Source of the DNA: Betaproteobacteria bacterium
GTDB lineage: Bacteria; Pseudomonadota; Gammaproteobacteria; Burkholderiales; SG8-39
DNA: 11,760 bases
Direction: 5' to 3'
Assembly: GCA_016867955.1 (NCBI GenBank)
Contig: VGIE01000033.1
Coordinates: 1-11,760, forward strand
Shown here: piece by piece, positions 1-7,371 of the stretch
How the letters are laid out: each line of letters opens with the position of its first letter
Position numbering within the stretch: the stretch's first letter is position 1
The notes under the pieces: model-generated
The model's database searches: none
Told to the model about the DNA's origin: nothing
Seen by the model: the letters and a program-made list of their open reading frames with translations, nothing else
Program-made: the position numbers and the translations under genes

Positions 1-653
1 CGAGCTATGCACGCGTCACAAGCACCGGTTCCGGCCGCAGCGTCATCGTGCGCGTGAATGACCGCGGCCCCTTCCATCCCGGGCGCGTGATCGACCTCTC
101 GTATACGGCCGCCTGGAAGCTCGGCTATGTCAACGCCGGCAGCGCACCGGTGGAAGTCGAACTCCTCACGCCCGAGCAGTATCCCGCGATCATCGCGGCG
201 CAGCGCGCGTCTCGCGGAACGCAGCTTGCCGCGGCATCGCCAGCCCCGGAGCAGCCCGTGCCGCGCGCCACGCCGGCCACAGTCACGCAACCGCCGTCGG
301 CAGCCGGGGCGGCGCCGGCTGATGGCGCCAAACCGGTGCCGGCGGCGTCGGCCGTACAGGTGGTGGCGTTGAGCGACTTGCCGCCGCCCGTCGCCGCGCG
401 GATGCCCGTGGACGTCGGGCCAGCGGGCGTGTTCCTGCAGCTGGGGGCATTTTCCGCGCGTGAAAACGCGGAGAATTTCCGCGCACGCGTCTATCGCGAT
501 CTGGACTGGCTGAACGAAGCCATCGAAATCCTGCCGCGGGATGGCTTGTTCCGCCTGCGCCTGGGTCCGTATCGCGATCGCAACGAGGCCGGCAGCATTG
601 CCGATCGCGTCCGCGCGGCGCTGGAAATGAAACCGGTGATCGTCTTCCGCTGA
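1..653 (+). CDS. rlpA: RlpA-like septal ring lytic transglycosylase, 3' part (5' end outside window)
   Basis: The reading frame is open from base 3 and ends in TGA at 651-653, so only the C-terminal part (about 216 codons) is visible. The first residues (SYARV, then VRVNDRGPF) are the second half of the RlpA double-psi beta-barrel (DPBB). A long Ala/Pro-rich linker follows. The C-terminal 75 or so residues (GVFLQLGAFSARENAENF to RLGPYRDRNEAG and PVIVFR) form a SPOR domain, which binds the denuded glycan strands found at division septa. RlpA proteins are envelope lytic transglycosylases or septal-ring proteins. The predicted catalytic part of the DPBB lies upstream of the window, so activity cannot be judged. 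A full paralogue follows 103 bases downstream. A GTG at 48 is internal to the domain and is not the true start. Family assignment is firm; the gene symbol is by family only. Confidence 0.9.
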   Translation, partial: SYARVTSTGSGRSVIVRVNDRGPFHPGRVIDLSYTAAWKLGYVNAGSAPVEVELLTPEQYPAIIAAQRASRGTQLAAASPAPEQPVPRATPATVTQPPSAAGAAPADGAKPVPAASAVQVVALSDLPPPVAARMPVDVGPAGVFLQLGAFSARENAENFRARVYRDLDWLNEAIEILPRDGLFRLRLGPYRDRNEAGSIADRVRAALEMKPVIVFR

Positions 654-756
654 TGCCGCGTTGCGCTTCAAACCCCGAGACGTCGGCGTCCGGCAGGAAT
701 CCCATCAGGCACTGTTCGTTGAAAAGAATCCAGGCGGCTTGGCAACAGCGAAGCGA

Positions 757-1719
757 ATGCTGCATTTGAAGGTGATCATAATGCCGCTTCTGGCTGCGGG
801 CGCCGCAACGTTGCTCGCCGCCTGCGCGGATCCGGCCCGGCGCGGACCCGACACGCCGGGCCGGGGAGTGCATCAGACCATTCCCACGTCCCTGTTGCTG
901 CGCAAACCCGGCGGTTTCTATTCCGACGACGGGCCGGACGGCGCGCCGCCGGTCAATCTCGATCGCGTGGCCGACGCGCAACCGCGGGTCGAAGCGCTGA
1001 ACGCCGCCGCCAATGAGCCCTATTCGGTATTCGGCCGGGATTACGTGCCACTTCGCCCGGGAACGCCTTACAAGCGCCAGGGCACGGTGTCCTGGTACGG
1101 ACGCAAGTTCCACGGCCAGCGCACCGCCAGCGGCGAGATTTACGACATGTATGCCATGACCGCTGCGCACCCGACCCTCCCCATCCTCAGCTATGCGCGC
1201 GTGCTCAATCTCGAGACCCAGCGCAGCGTGATCGTGCGGATAAATGACCGCGGGCCCTACAGTTCCGGCCGGCTGATGGATGTCTCCTATGCGGCGGCAC
1301 ATCGTCTGGGCTTCGCGGAGTCCGCGTTGGCCACCGTGGAAGTCGAGGCCATCTACACCGGCCCGGCACCGGAAATCGCGGCGCTCGTGCCGAAGCCGGT
1401 CACGCCGCCCGCCTTGGCCCAGGCAGCCAGCCCCGTGCCGGACGAACCGCCCGCTTCCCTGCCGGTGGCGAGCGATCGCCGCGGCATCTTCCTGCAACTG
1501 GGCGCATTTGGGGCACGCGCCAACGCCGGAAACCTCACTACACGAATCCAGCGCGAGTTCGGCGACGCCGACTGGATGAAAGCGGGCATCGGCATCGAGC
1601 TGCGCGGCAGCTTGCACCGCGTGCAGATCGGGCCCTACGCCAGCCGCGCCGAAGCCAATGCGGCAGTGGAAAAGATCCGCGAGGCCGTCGAAATCCGGCC
1701 CGTCGTGGTGGTGAAGTGA
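757..1719 (+). CDS. rlpA: RlpA-like septal ring lytic transglycosylase, lipoprotein (second tandem copy)
   Basis: Predicted outer-membrane lipoprotein that cleaves peptidoglycan glycan strands lacking stem peptides, as RlpA does. From ATG 757 it is 320 residues. A lipoprotein signal ends in lipobox LAAC (Cys23). The DPBB domain spans about 107-187 (GTVSWYGRKFHG, TASGEIYD, VRINDRGPY) and a Pro/Ala linker joins it to a SPOR domain at about 243-320 (GIFLQLGAF to PVVVVK). Glu127, Asp130 and His138 match the spacing of the residues implicated in catalysis in Pseudomonas RlpA, so the enzyme looks intact. Start choice: ATG 757 gives the only Lys in the signal n-region. ATG 781 has a better ribosome site (GAAGG at 768-772) but leaves an uncharged n-region. 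TTG 661 would bury the signal. The stop overlaps the next start (GTGA), suggesting coupled translation. Confidence 0.9.
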   Translation: MLHLKVIIMPLLAAGAATLLAACADPARRGPDTPGRGVHQTIPTSLLLRKPGGFYSDDGPDGAPPVNLDRVADAQPRVEALNAAANEPYSVFGRDYVPLRPGTPYKRQGTVSWYGRKFHGQRTASGEIYDMYAMTAAHPTLPILSYARVLNLETQRSVIVRINDRGPYSSGRLMDVSYAAAHRLGFAESALATVEVEAIYTGPAPEIAALVPKPVTPPALAQAASPVPDEPPASLPVASDRRGIFLQLGAFGARANAGNLTTRIQREFGDADWMKAGIGIELRGSLHRVQIGPYASRAEANAAVEKIREAVEIRPVVVVK

Positions 1720-2855
1720 GGCGGCCGGGCCGGGTGATGGTAGTCCTTGCGCTGGCGGCTGCGGCTGCCAGCGTCGCCACCACTCTGGGTTCCTGCGCCA
1801 GCCTCAGCCCCTATTACGACGCGGCGGTGCCGCATCGCGCACGTGACGGCTTCCGCAACAACTATGACAACGCCGACAAGCAGAGCTTCTGGCGCTGGCA
1901 GTTGGAACGTTGGCAATCGGGCGCGCCATTTCCCCCTAAGGCGCCGACGCCCAGCGCCATTCCCGATGCCGACTTCCTGCGCATCAACCTGACCGAGCCC
2001 TCCATCACCTGGATTGGCCACGCCACCGTGCTGCTGCAGGTCGCCAGCTACAACATCCTGACTGATCCGCATTTCTCCGACCGAGCATCGCCGCTGAGCT
2101 TCGCCGGGCCCAGGCGCATGGCACCGCCCGGATTGCCCCTGGACCAGTTGCCGCGGATTGACGTGGTGCTCATCTCCCACAATCATTACGACCATCTGGA
2201 CGAAGCGAGCGTGAGGCGCCTCGCGGCGCAGGACGGCGGGCCGCCGATGTTCATCGTTCCGCTGGGACTTAAGGCCTGGTTCAAATCCGCCGGCATCGGC
2301 AACGTGGTCGAACTCGACTGGTGGGACCGTGTCCGCATGGGCAGCCTCGACCTCTACCTCGTCCCCGCGCAGCACTGGAGCCAGCGCACGCTTTTCGACC
2401 GCAACAAATCGCTGTGGGGAGGCTTCTACGTGAAGCACCGCGCGCTGTCCTTCGTCTACACTGGCGATACCAGCTATTCGAAGGACTTCAGCGACATCCG
2501 CACACGCCTGGGCGCGCCGGACATTGCGGCGATCCCGGTGGGCGGCTACGAGCCGCGCTGGTTCATGGAGAAGCAGCATGTCGATCCGGCCGGAGCGGTG
2601 CAGATCCACAAGGACCTGGGCGCAAGGTATTCCCTCGGCGTGCACTGGGGCACCTTCCAGCTCACCGACGAGTCACTGGACGAACCGCCCGTTGCGCTGG
2701 CCGAGGCGCGCGTAAGAGCCGGCGTGCCGGCCGAGCGCTTCTTCGTGCTGCGGCTGGGCGAGACGCGCCGCATCGCGCCCCTGCTGCGGGCGGACTCCGC
2801 CGACGCCGACGCGGCAGCAGCGCAGTCGGCGCGCGCGGAATCTGCGCGCCGCTGA
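1716..2855 (+). CDS. MBL-fold metal-dependent hydrolase lipoprotein, NAPE-PLD/UlaG-like
   Basis: Metallo-beta-lactamase-fold hydrolase of the COG2220 group, which includes NAPE-hydrolysing phospholipase D and UlaG-like enzymes. The 379-residue product starts at GTG 1716, inside the stop of the preceding rlpA copy. The first 27 residues are a lipoprotein signal (Arg-rich n-region, Ala-rich core, LGSC with Cys27), so it probably acts in the periplasm on the outer or inner membrane. Metal-binding signature: HNHYDH at 155-160, with further ligands probably His220 (PAQHWSQR), Asp251 (YTGDT) and His310 (GVHWGTF). The region GPRRMAPPG to the HxHxDH motif and the PAQHWSQRT segment are typical of the NAPE-PLD-like branch. 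A phospholipid substrate is suggested by family but not shown. ATG 1737 is an alternative start with a less charged signal. The last 20 residues are low-complexity Ala/Asp/Ser. Confidence 0.85.
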   Translation: MRRPGRVMVVLALAAAAASVATTLGSCASLSPYYDAAVPHRARDGFRNNYDNADKQSFWRWQLERWQSGAPFPPKAPTPSAIPDADFLRINLTEPSITWIGHATVLLQVASYNILTDPHFSDRASPLSFAGPRRMAPPGLPLDQLPRIDVVLISHNHYDHLDEASVRRLAAQDGGPPMFIVPLGLKAWFKSAGIGNVVELDWWDRVRMGSLDLYLVPAQHWSQRTLFDRNKSLWGGFYVKHRALSFVYTGDTSYSKDFSDIRTRLGAPDIAAIPVGGYEPRWFMEKQHVDPAGAVQIHKDLGARYSLGVHWGTFQLTDESLDEPPVALAEARVRAGVPAERFFVLRLGETRRIAPLLRADSADADAAAAQSARAESARR

Positions 2856-2917
2856 AGAACCCCTTCAAGCGCACAGACCGCGCGACCTGCCCGTTCACAG
2901 GTGGCGGACGAGCCGGC

Positions 2918-2926
2918 TGGTATACT
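2918..2926 (+). promoter_or_regulatory. Extended -10 promoter ahead of dacA
   Basis: TGG followed by TATACT (-10 hexamer at 2921-2926) is a close match to a sigma70 extended -10 element. No good -35 stands at 17 bp; TTCACA at 2894-2899 is 21 bp away. The site lies in the 174-bp gap between the MBL-fold gene and dacA and would give a leader of about 95 bases. It would let dacA and ybeD be transcribed independently of the rlpA genes. Confidence 0.5.
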
Positions 2927-3029
2927 TTTGCCGCAGTAGAAAGCGTCTGAATGCCCTGCCCCCTCCCCCGAATTCCGTTGCCCCGGGCCGCCCCATCCGG
3001 GGGCGCTCATCCTTATCGGCCGACCTGAC

Positions 3030-4205
3030 ATGACCCTGTTTTCCCGTGCAAGCCTGCTGGTCTTCAGCGCCTTTCCCCTGCTCCTGAATTGCCATCTGGC
3101 CTTCTCAGCCAATGCCCCCGCGGGGCCCGCCGCACCGGCCCTTGCCGCGCCACCCGCCATTGCGGCGCGCGCCTGGCTGCTGATGGATGCCGGATCGGGC
3201 CAGGTGCTGCAGAGCCAGGCGCCCGACGAACGCGTCGAGCCCGCGTCACTGACCAAGCTGATGACGGCCTACCTGGTGTTCGGGGCGCTGCGCGACCGCA
3301 AGATCAAGCCCGAGCAGCTGGTGCCGGTGTCCGAGCGCGCGTGGCGCGCCGATGGCTCGCGCATGTTCATCGAGCCGAAGAAGCCGGCAAATGTCGAGGA
3401 GCTGGTGCGCGGCATGATCGTCCAGTCGGGCAACGATGCCTGCATTGCGCTGGCCGAGGCGGTGGCCGGTTCCGAGGATGTGTTCGTGCAGCTAATGAAC
3501 CGCGAGGCGCAGCGCCTGGGCATGAAGAACACCAGCTTCCGGAACTCCACCGGTCTGCCCGACCCGCAGCACTATTCGACGGCCCGCGACCTTGCGATTC
3601 TCGCCTCCTCGCTGATCCGCGATTTCCCGGAACAGTACAAGTACTACTCGATGCGCGAATTCCGCTACAACAACATCACTCAGCAGAACCGCAACCGGCT
3701 CTTGTGGCTGGACCCGACCGTGGACGGCATGAAGACCGGCTACACCGAGAATGCCGGCTACTGCCTGATCGCCTCGGCCCGGCGCGGCCAGCGCCGCATG
3801 ATGTCAGTGGTGCTGGGAACGGCCTCCGATGCATCGCGCGCGCAGGAAGCCCAGAAGCTGCTCAATTTCGGCTTCCAGATCTACGACGGCGTGCGCGTAT
3901 ACGAGAAGAACGCGGCAGTCAGCACGCTCAAGGTGTGGAAGGGCAGCCCGTCGGAGCTTAAGGCGGTAGTGGCCCGCGACCTGGTGGTGTCGGTGCCAGC
4001 GGGCGCAGGCGACAGGGTCAGGGCCGAGTTTATCGGCCAGGAACCGCTGATCGCGCCGGTGGCCGGCGGCCAGCGCATCGGCACCGTGAAGGTGCTGCTG
4101 GATGGCAGGGCGCTCGGCGAGTATCCTGTGGTGGCGCAGGATAGCGTCGCGGTCGCAGGTTTCTTCGGGCGCATGTGGGACACCATGCGGCTGTGGGTCA
4201 AGTGA
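3030..4205 (+). CDS. dacA: D-alanyl-D-alanine carboxypeptidase (PBP5/6 type)
   Basis: Low-molecular-mass penicillin-binding protein that removes the terminal D-Ala from peptidoglycan pentapeptides in the periplasm. The 391-residue product has a Sec signal (MTLFSRASLL onward, likely cut after AFSA near residue 27). The serine peptidase S11 domain carries all three active-site motifs: SLTK (73-76, nucleophile Ser73), SGN (133-135) and KTG (235-237). A PBP5 C-terminal beta-domain spans roughly 290-370. The tail (AVAGFFGRMWDTMRLWVK) is an amphipathic helix like the one that anchors PBP5 to the inner membrane. Length is normal for the family. The ribosome site before ATG 3030 is weak. Location between rlpA and ybeD-lipB-lipA is the usual proteobacterial arrangement. 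No D-amino-acid aminotransferase gene sits between dacA and ybeD, unlike in some Burkholderiales. Confidence 0.97.
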   Translation: MTLFSRASLLVFSAFPLLLNCHLAFSANAPAGPAAPALAAPPAIAARAWLLMDAGSGQVLQSQAPDERVEPASLTKLMTAYLVFGALRDRKIKPEQLVPVSERAWRADGSRMFIEPKKPANVEELVRGMIVQSGNDACIALAEAVAGSEDVFVQLMNREAQRLGMKNTSFRNSTGLPDPQHYSTARDLAILASSLIRDFPEQYKYYSMREFRYNNITQQNRNRLLWLDPTVDGMKTGYTENAGYCLIASARRGQRRMMSVVLGTASDASRAQEAQKLLNFGFQIYDGVRVYEKNAAVSTLKVWKGSPSELKAVVARDLVVSVPAGAGDRVRAEFIGQEPLIAPVAGGQRIGTVKVLLDGRALGEYPVVAQDSVAVAGFFGRMWDTMRLWVK

Positions 4206-4254
4206 CCGGCTCCCCGCCGGGCGCGACCGGATCATCGACACGGCGAGGCTCCGC

Positions 4255-4530
4255 TTGCCCGATCCTGAAAAGCTGGAATCCCTTCTCGAGTTTCCCTGCC
4301 AGTTCCCGCTCAAGATCATGGGGCTCACGCAGCCGGGCTTCGCCCAGGCCGTGACCGATGTAGTACGCCGCCACGCGCCCGACTTCGATGCCGCCTCGGT
4401 GGAGATGCGCAGCAGCCGGGAAGCCAAGTACATATCCCTGACGGCCACCATCACAGCGCACTCGCAACAACAGCTCGATGCGCTGTACCGCGAACTCTGC
4501 GATCACCCGATGGTGTCGATGGTGCTCTAG
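4255..4530 (+). CDS. ybeD: YbeD/UPF0250 (DUF493) family protein
   Basis: Small cytosolic protein of the DUF493 family, whose ferredoxin-like fold resembles ACT-type regulatory domains; its biochemical role is not established. Residues FPCQFPLKIMG near the N-terminus, the central RHAPDFD and KYISLTATI, and the C-terminal HPMVSMVL are the family signatures. They match E. coli YbeD at the fold-defining positions (LLEFP, VMG, RHAP, VRMVL). No ATG lies in front of the conserved start of the domain. TTG 4255 follows a GAGG site (4245-4248) by 6 bases and gives 91 residues, about the family length. The ATG at 4318 would remove the first beta-strand. The frame is open further upstream into dacA, but that extension is not family-like. 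In many proteobacteria this gene sits directly upstream of lipB, as here. Confidence 0.85.
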   Translation: MPDPEKLESLLEFPCQFPLKIMGLTQPGFAQAVTDVVRRHAPDFDAASVEMRSSREAKYISLTATITAHSQQQLDALYRELCDHPMVSMVL

Positions 4531-4699
4531 GCGCCGGCGCTGCATTGCGCAGCACATCGCTGGACATCCATCGCCGGCGCGTCCCGGGCGTGTGGCGTTT
4601 TCGCCGCAGGTGCGGCAAGAATTCCGCAGCAATGTCACGCAGCACTTGCGGTCACAATCCGCTGGTGTAGTATTCGGTTCAAGCGAATCGCATCTCTAC

Positions 4700-5401
4700 A
4701 TGCCCACACCGTCACCGCTCATCAAGCACCTCGGTCTCGTCGACTACGAACCGGCCTGGCGCGCGATGAAGGAATTCACGACGGCGCGCACCTCGCACAC
4801 GCGCGACGAACTCTGGGTGGTGGAGCATCCGCCGGTGTATACCGCCGGTGTGGCCGCCCGTCCGGAGCACTTCCCGCGCCCGTTCTCCGCAGATGCCGGC
4901 AACCCCCCGGCAATCCCGCTGGTGCACGTCGACCGCGGCGGGCAGATCACCTACCACGGCCCCGGACAGGCGGTCGTCTACGCGCTCATCGACCTGAACC
5001 GGCGCAACATCAAGGTGCGCGACTTCGTTTGCATGCTTGAGCAGGCCGTCATCGACCTGCTGGCCGCGTACAGCGTGCCGGCGGCGCGCCTGCACGGCGC
5101 ACCCGGCGTCTACGTCGAGGGCGCGAAGATCGCCGCGCTCGGCCTCAAGGTCAGGAAAGCCGGCTGCTACCACGGCGTGAGCCTCAACGTCGACCTTGAT
5201 ACCGCGCCATTCTCGGCGATCGATCCCTGCGGCTACCCCGGCCTTTCCGTCACGTGCACGCGCGACCTCGGCATCCTCAGGAACACCGAGGACCTCGGCG
5301 GCGCGCTCGCGCGGCGCGTCGCCCGGGGGCTGGACGAACGCGCCCGTCAGGCCAGGCTGCGGGAACGCGCGCAAGAGAACCTGCATGCCGTCCCGGCCTG
5401 A
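4700..5401 (+). CDS. lipB: Octanoyl-[acyl-carrier-protein]:protein octanoyltransferase
   Basis: Transfers the octanoyl group from acyl carrier protein to the lipoyl domains of 2-oxoacid dehydrogenases and the glycine-cleavage H protein, the first step of lipoyl cofactor synthesis in the cytosol. The 233-residue product from ATG 4700 carries the family signature [12 protein letters not shown] (79-90). The catalytic pair is Lys143 ([12 protein letters not shown]) and Cys177 (DPCGYPGL), where the acyl-enzyme thioester forms. A short insertion at about 58-72 ([13 protein letters not shown]) before the signature is longer than in E. coli LipB. The frame is open back to 4478, but that part overlaps ybeD and is not LipB-like. 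The ribosome site is weak. A possible promoter (TTGCGG 4646-4651, TAGTAT 4668-4673) lies upstream, poorly matched. The 3' end overlaps lipA by 17 bases. Confidence 0.96.
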   Translation: MPTPSPLIKHLGLVDYEPAWRAMKEFTTARTSHTRDELWVVEHPPVYTAGVAARPEHFPRPFSADAGNPPAIPLVHVDRGGQITYHGPGQAVVYALIDLNRRNIKVRDFVCMLEQAVIDLLAAYSVPAARLHGAPGVYVEGAKIAALGLKVRKAGCYHGVSLNVDLDTAPFSAIDPCGYPGLSVTCTRDLGILRNTEDLGGALARRVARGLDERARQARLRERAQENLHAVPA

Positions 5402-6407
5402 ACTCGACGGCCTGGCGCCTGAGGCGCTCAAGGCCCTGCAGAAGGGCCGACTCAAGACGGCCAAGATTCCGATCAAGATCGTCCCGCAGCAGCGCTTGCG
5501 CAAGCCCGAATGGATCCGCGTGCGCGCCGCCGCTCCCGGGTCGCGCTTCCATGACATCAAGCGCGTGCTGCGCGAGGCGAACCTGCACACCGTTTGCGAG
5601 GAAGCCTCCTGCCCCAACATCGGCGAGTGCTTCGGCAGGGGCACCGCCACCTTCATGATAATGGGCGACACCTGCACGCGGCGCTGCCCGTTCTGCGACG
5701 TCGCCCACGGCAAGCCGCGGCCGCTCGACACCGAGGAGCCGCTGCATCTTGCTCAGACCATTGCGAAGCTCAGGCTGTTCTATGTGGTGATCACCAGCGT
5801 TGACCGCGACGACCTGAAAGACGGCGGTGCCCGGCATTTTGTCGACTGCATCCGCGCCGTGCGCGAACTGTCGCCCGCCACGCGCATCGAGACCCTGGTA
5901 CCGGACTTCCGCGGTCGCCACGACCGGGCGCTCGCCATCCTAGACGCCGGACCGCCGGACGTCATGAACCACAACCTCGAGACCGTGCCGCGCCTCTATC
6001 GCGCGGCCCGCCCGGGATCGGACTACGCGCATTCGCTGAACCTGCTGAAGGCCTTCAAGCAGCGCCACCCGGAGGTGCCGACCAAGTCCGGCCTGATGGT
6101 GGGCCTGGGCGAGACCGACGAGGAGATTCTCGCAACCATGCAGGACATGCGCTCGCACGACATCGACATGCTCACCATAGGCCAGTACCTCCAGCCCTCG
6201 GAGCATCACCTGCCGGTGAAGCGCTATGTCGAGCCGGCAGTGTTCCGCATGTGGGAGGAAGCGGCCAATACTATGGGCTTCAGCCACGCCGCGGTCGGCC
6301 CGATGGTGCGTTCGTCTTACCATGCCGACCTGCAGGCCCATGCCGCAAGCGTGCGTAATTCGGACGCAGGCGTGCGCGAATCAGCCGCAGGTGGTCCGGG
6401 CACTTGA
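5385..6407 (+). CDS. lipA: Lipoyl synthase
   Basis: Radical SAM enzyme that inserts two sulfur atoms at C6 and C8 of the protein-bound octanoyl chain made by LipB. The 340-residue product has the auxiliary [4Fe-4S] cluster motif C71-x4-C76-x5-C82 ([12 protein letters not shown]). The radical SAM motif is C97-x3-C101-x2-C104 (CTRRCPFC), and the C-terminal RSSYHA motif near 309-314 supplies the serine ligand of the auxiliary cluster. [11 protein letters not shown] and the HNLETV segment are also typical. The auxiliary cluster is the sulfur donor and is consumed in each reaction. ATG 5385 was chosen because it follows an AGAG at 5374-5377 and gives normal length; it lies 17 bases inside lipB, so translation is probably coupled. 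The short C-terminal tail after [11 protein letters not shown] is not conserved. The next gene starts 16 bases after the stop. Confidence 0.97.
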   Translation: MPSRPELDGLAPEALKALQKGRLKTAKIPIKIVPQQRLRKPEWIRVRAAAPGSRFHDIKRVLREANLHTVCEEASCPNIGECFGRGTATFMIMGDTCTRRCPFCDVAHGKPRPLDTEEPLHLAQTIAKLRLFYVVITSVDRDDLKDGGARHFVDCIRAVRELSPATRIETLVPDFRGRHDRALAILDAGPPDVMNHNLETVPRLYRAARPGSDYAHSLNLLKAFKQRHPEVPTKSGLMVGLGETDEEILATMQDMRSHDIDMLTIGQYLQPSEHHLPVKRYVEPAVFRMWEEAANTMGFSHAAVGPMVRSSYHADLQAHAASVRNSDAGVRESAAGGPGT

Positions 6408-6410
6408 GGG

Positions 6411-6416
6411 AGGAGG
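6411..6416 (+). promoter_or_regulatory. Strong ribosome binding site for the YeeE/YedE half-gene
   Basis: AGGAGG six bases before ATG 6423, within the 15-base gap after the lipA stop. It is the best Shine-Dalgarno sequence in the + strand block. It indicates that the transporter pair is translated efficiently from the lipB-lipA transcript even without coupling. Confidence 0.75.
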
Positions 6417-6422
6417 CGCTGC

Positions 6423-6866
6423 ATGATCATTGACTGGCAGCATTTCACCCCCTGGACCTCGCTTGCCGGTGGCGTGCTGATCGGCATCGCGGCCGCAGCC
6501 TACTTGCTGCTCAACGGACGCATCGCCGGCATCTCCAGCATCCTTGGCGCCGTCGTCGGTTTCCGCAAGGACGAGGCCACGCTGTGGCGCGTACTGTTCC
6601 TTGCCGGACTGATCCTTGCGCCATCGGCCTGGCTGTTGGCAGGCGCGTTGCCCGAGGCCGGTATCGCAGCGGACTACCCCCAGCTCGTCGCAGCCGGCCT
6701 GCTGGTCGGACTGGGCACGCGCTACGGCTCCGGCTGCACCAGCGGCCACGGCGTCTGCGGCCTGTCCTCGCTCTCGCTGCGCTCGCTGGTAGCAACGCTG
6801 TGCTTCATGGGCACGGGGTTTGCAACCGTCTACGTGGTGCGCCATCTGGTGCAGGCGGGGGCCTGA
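6423..6866 (+). CDS. YeeE/YedE family membrane protein (sulfur-compound transporter half)
   Basis: Integral inner-membrane protein of 147 residues with about four hydrophobic segments (near 15-30, 57-75, 88-100 and 122-142). The signature GSGCTSGHGVCG (102-113, with Cys105 and Cys112) marks the YeeE/YedE family. Full-length relatives such as TsuA import thiosulfate using cysteines in such loops. Proteins of this length are half-size members that occur as adjacent pairs with the gene that follows. Start ATG 6423 has AGGAGG six bases upstream. The stop overlaps the ATG of the partner (TGATG at 6864-6868). The gene probably shares the lipB-lipA transcript. The exact substrate (thiosulfate, sulfide or another sulfur species) cannot be read from the sequence. 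Confidence 0.88.
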   Translation: MIIDWQHFTPWTSLAGGVLIGIAAAAYLLLNGRIAGISSILGAVVGFRKDEATLWRVLFLAGLILAPSAWLLAGALPEAGIAADYPQLVAAGLLVGLGTRYGSGCTSGHGVCGLSSLSLRSLVATLCFMGTGFATVYVVRHLVQAGA

Positions 6867-7285
6867 TGAAGACCGCCCTCGCCGCCTTTTTCACCGGCGC
6901 GCTGTTTGGCATCGGGCTGATCCTCTCCGGCATGACCAACCCGGCCAAGGTGCAGGGGTTCCTCGACCTGTTTGGCCAATGGGACCCCTCGCTGGCGCTG
7001 GTGATGGGCGGCGCCATCATCGTGGGCCTGTTCGCGTTCGCGCGCGGGCGGCGCATGCAGCGCTCGCTGCTCGATCTGCCGATGTACGCGCTGAAAAAGC
7101 GCCACATCGACAAGCGGCTGGTGCTTGGCAGCCTCGCCTTCGGCGTGGGCTGGGGGCTGAGCGGGTTCTGCCCCGGGCCGGCCATCGTCTGGCTTGGAAC
7201 CGGCGACGCCAAGACGGCAGTGTTCGTGCTGGCGATGGCCGGCGGCATGGCCTTGTTCGAATTATTGCAGCCGCGCGCCAAGTAG
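6866..7285 (+). CDS. DUF6691/YeeE-YedE family membrane protein (second transporter half)
   Basis: Membrane protein of 139 residues and obligate-looking partner of the preceding half-gene; its ATG overlaps the partner's stop. The N-terminal SGMTNPAKVQGFLD (21-34) and the GFCPGP motif (100-105, Cys102) are the hallmarks of the second half of the YeeE/YedE fold, annotated as DUF6691. Hydrophobic segments lie near 5-22, 44-58, 86-100 and 117-133. By analogy with full-length TsuA, the cysteine in GFCPGP and those of the first half would line a pathway for sulfur-compound uptake. This pair often accompanies rhodanese, persulfide dioxygenase or BigR-type regulators elsewhere; here none is present and the neighbour is lipA. 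The frame is open upstream to 6584, but that part is a shadow of the first half-gene. Confidence 0.87.
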   Translation: MKTALAAFFTGALFGIGLILSGMTNPAKVQGFLDLFGQWDPSLALVMGGAIIVGLFAFARGRRMQRSLLDLPMYALKKRHIDKRLVLGSLAFGVGWGLSGFCPGPAIVWLGTGDAKTAVFVLAMAGGMALFELLQPRAK

Positions 7286-7371
7286 CCCGGGCGCGCAACA
7301 CCCGGTGGTCACGTTGACATACGGGTCGCTTGCCTGATCCCGGCCTCTGAAAACCCCGCTTTGCAGCGCGC

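Noticed and set aside
283..1617. 444-codon open frame on the - strand opposite both rlpA copies
   Set aside because: Antisense shadow of GC-rich coding DNA: low-complexity, Arg/Gly/Ala-rich, no family signature, and it covers two clear RlpA domains.
4646..4673. Promoter for lipB (TTGCGG, 16 bp, TAGTAT)
   Set aside because: Both boxes match poorly and GC-rich DNA gives many such hits; mentioned only as a possibility.
4478..4699. N-terminal extension of LipB
   Set aside because: In-frame but overlaps the ybeD 3' end and encodes Arg/Cys-rich sequence unlike any LipB; the family begins near ATG 4700.
7286..7371. Terminator in the convergent gap between the transporter pair and the VOC gene
   Set aside because: Only a 4- to 5-bp stem next to GGGTTTT on the - strand and a CCGGG/CCCGG pair without T run; too weak to call.
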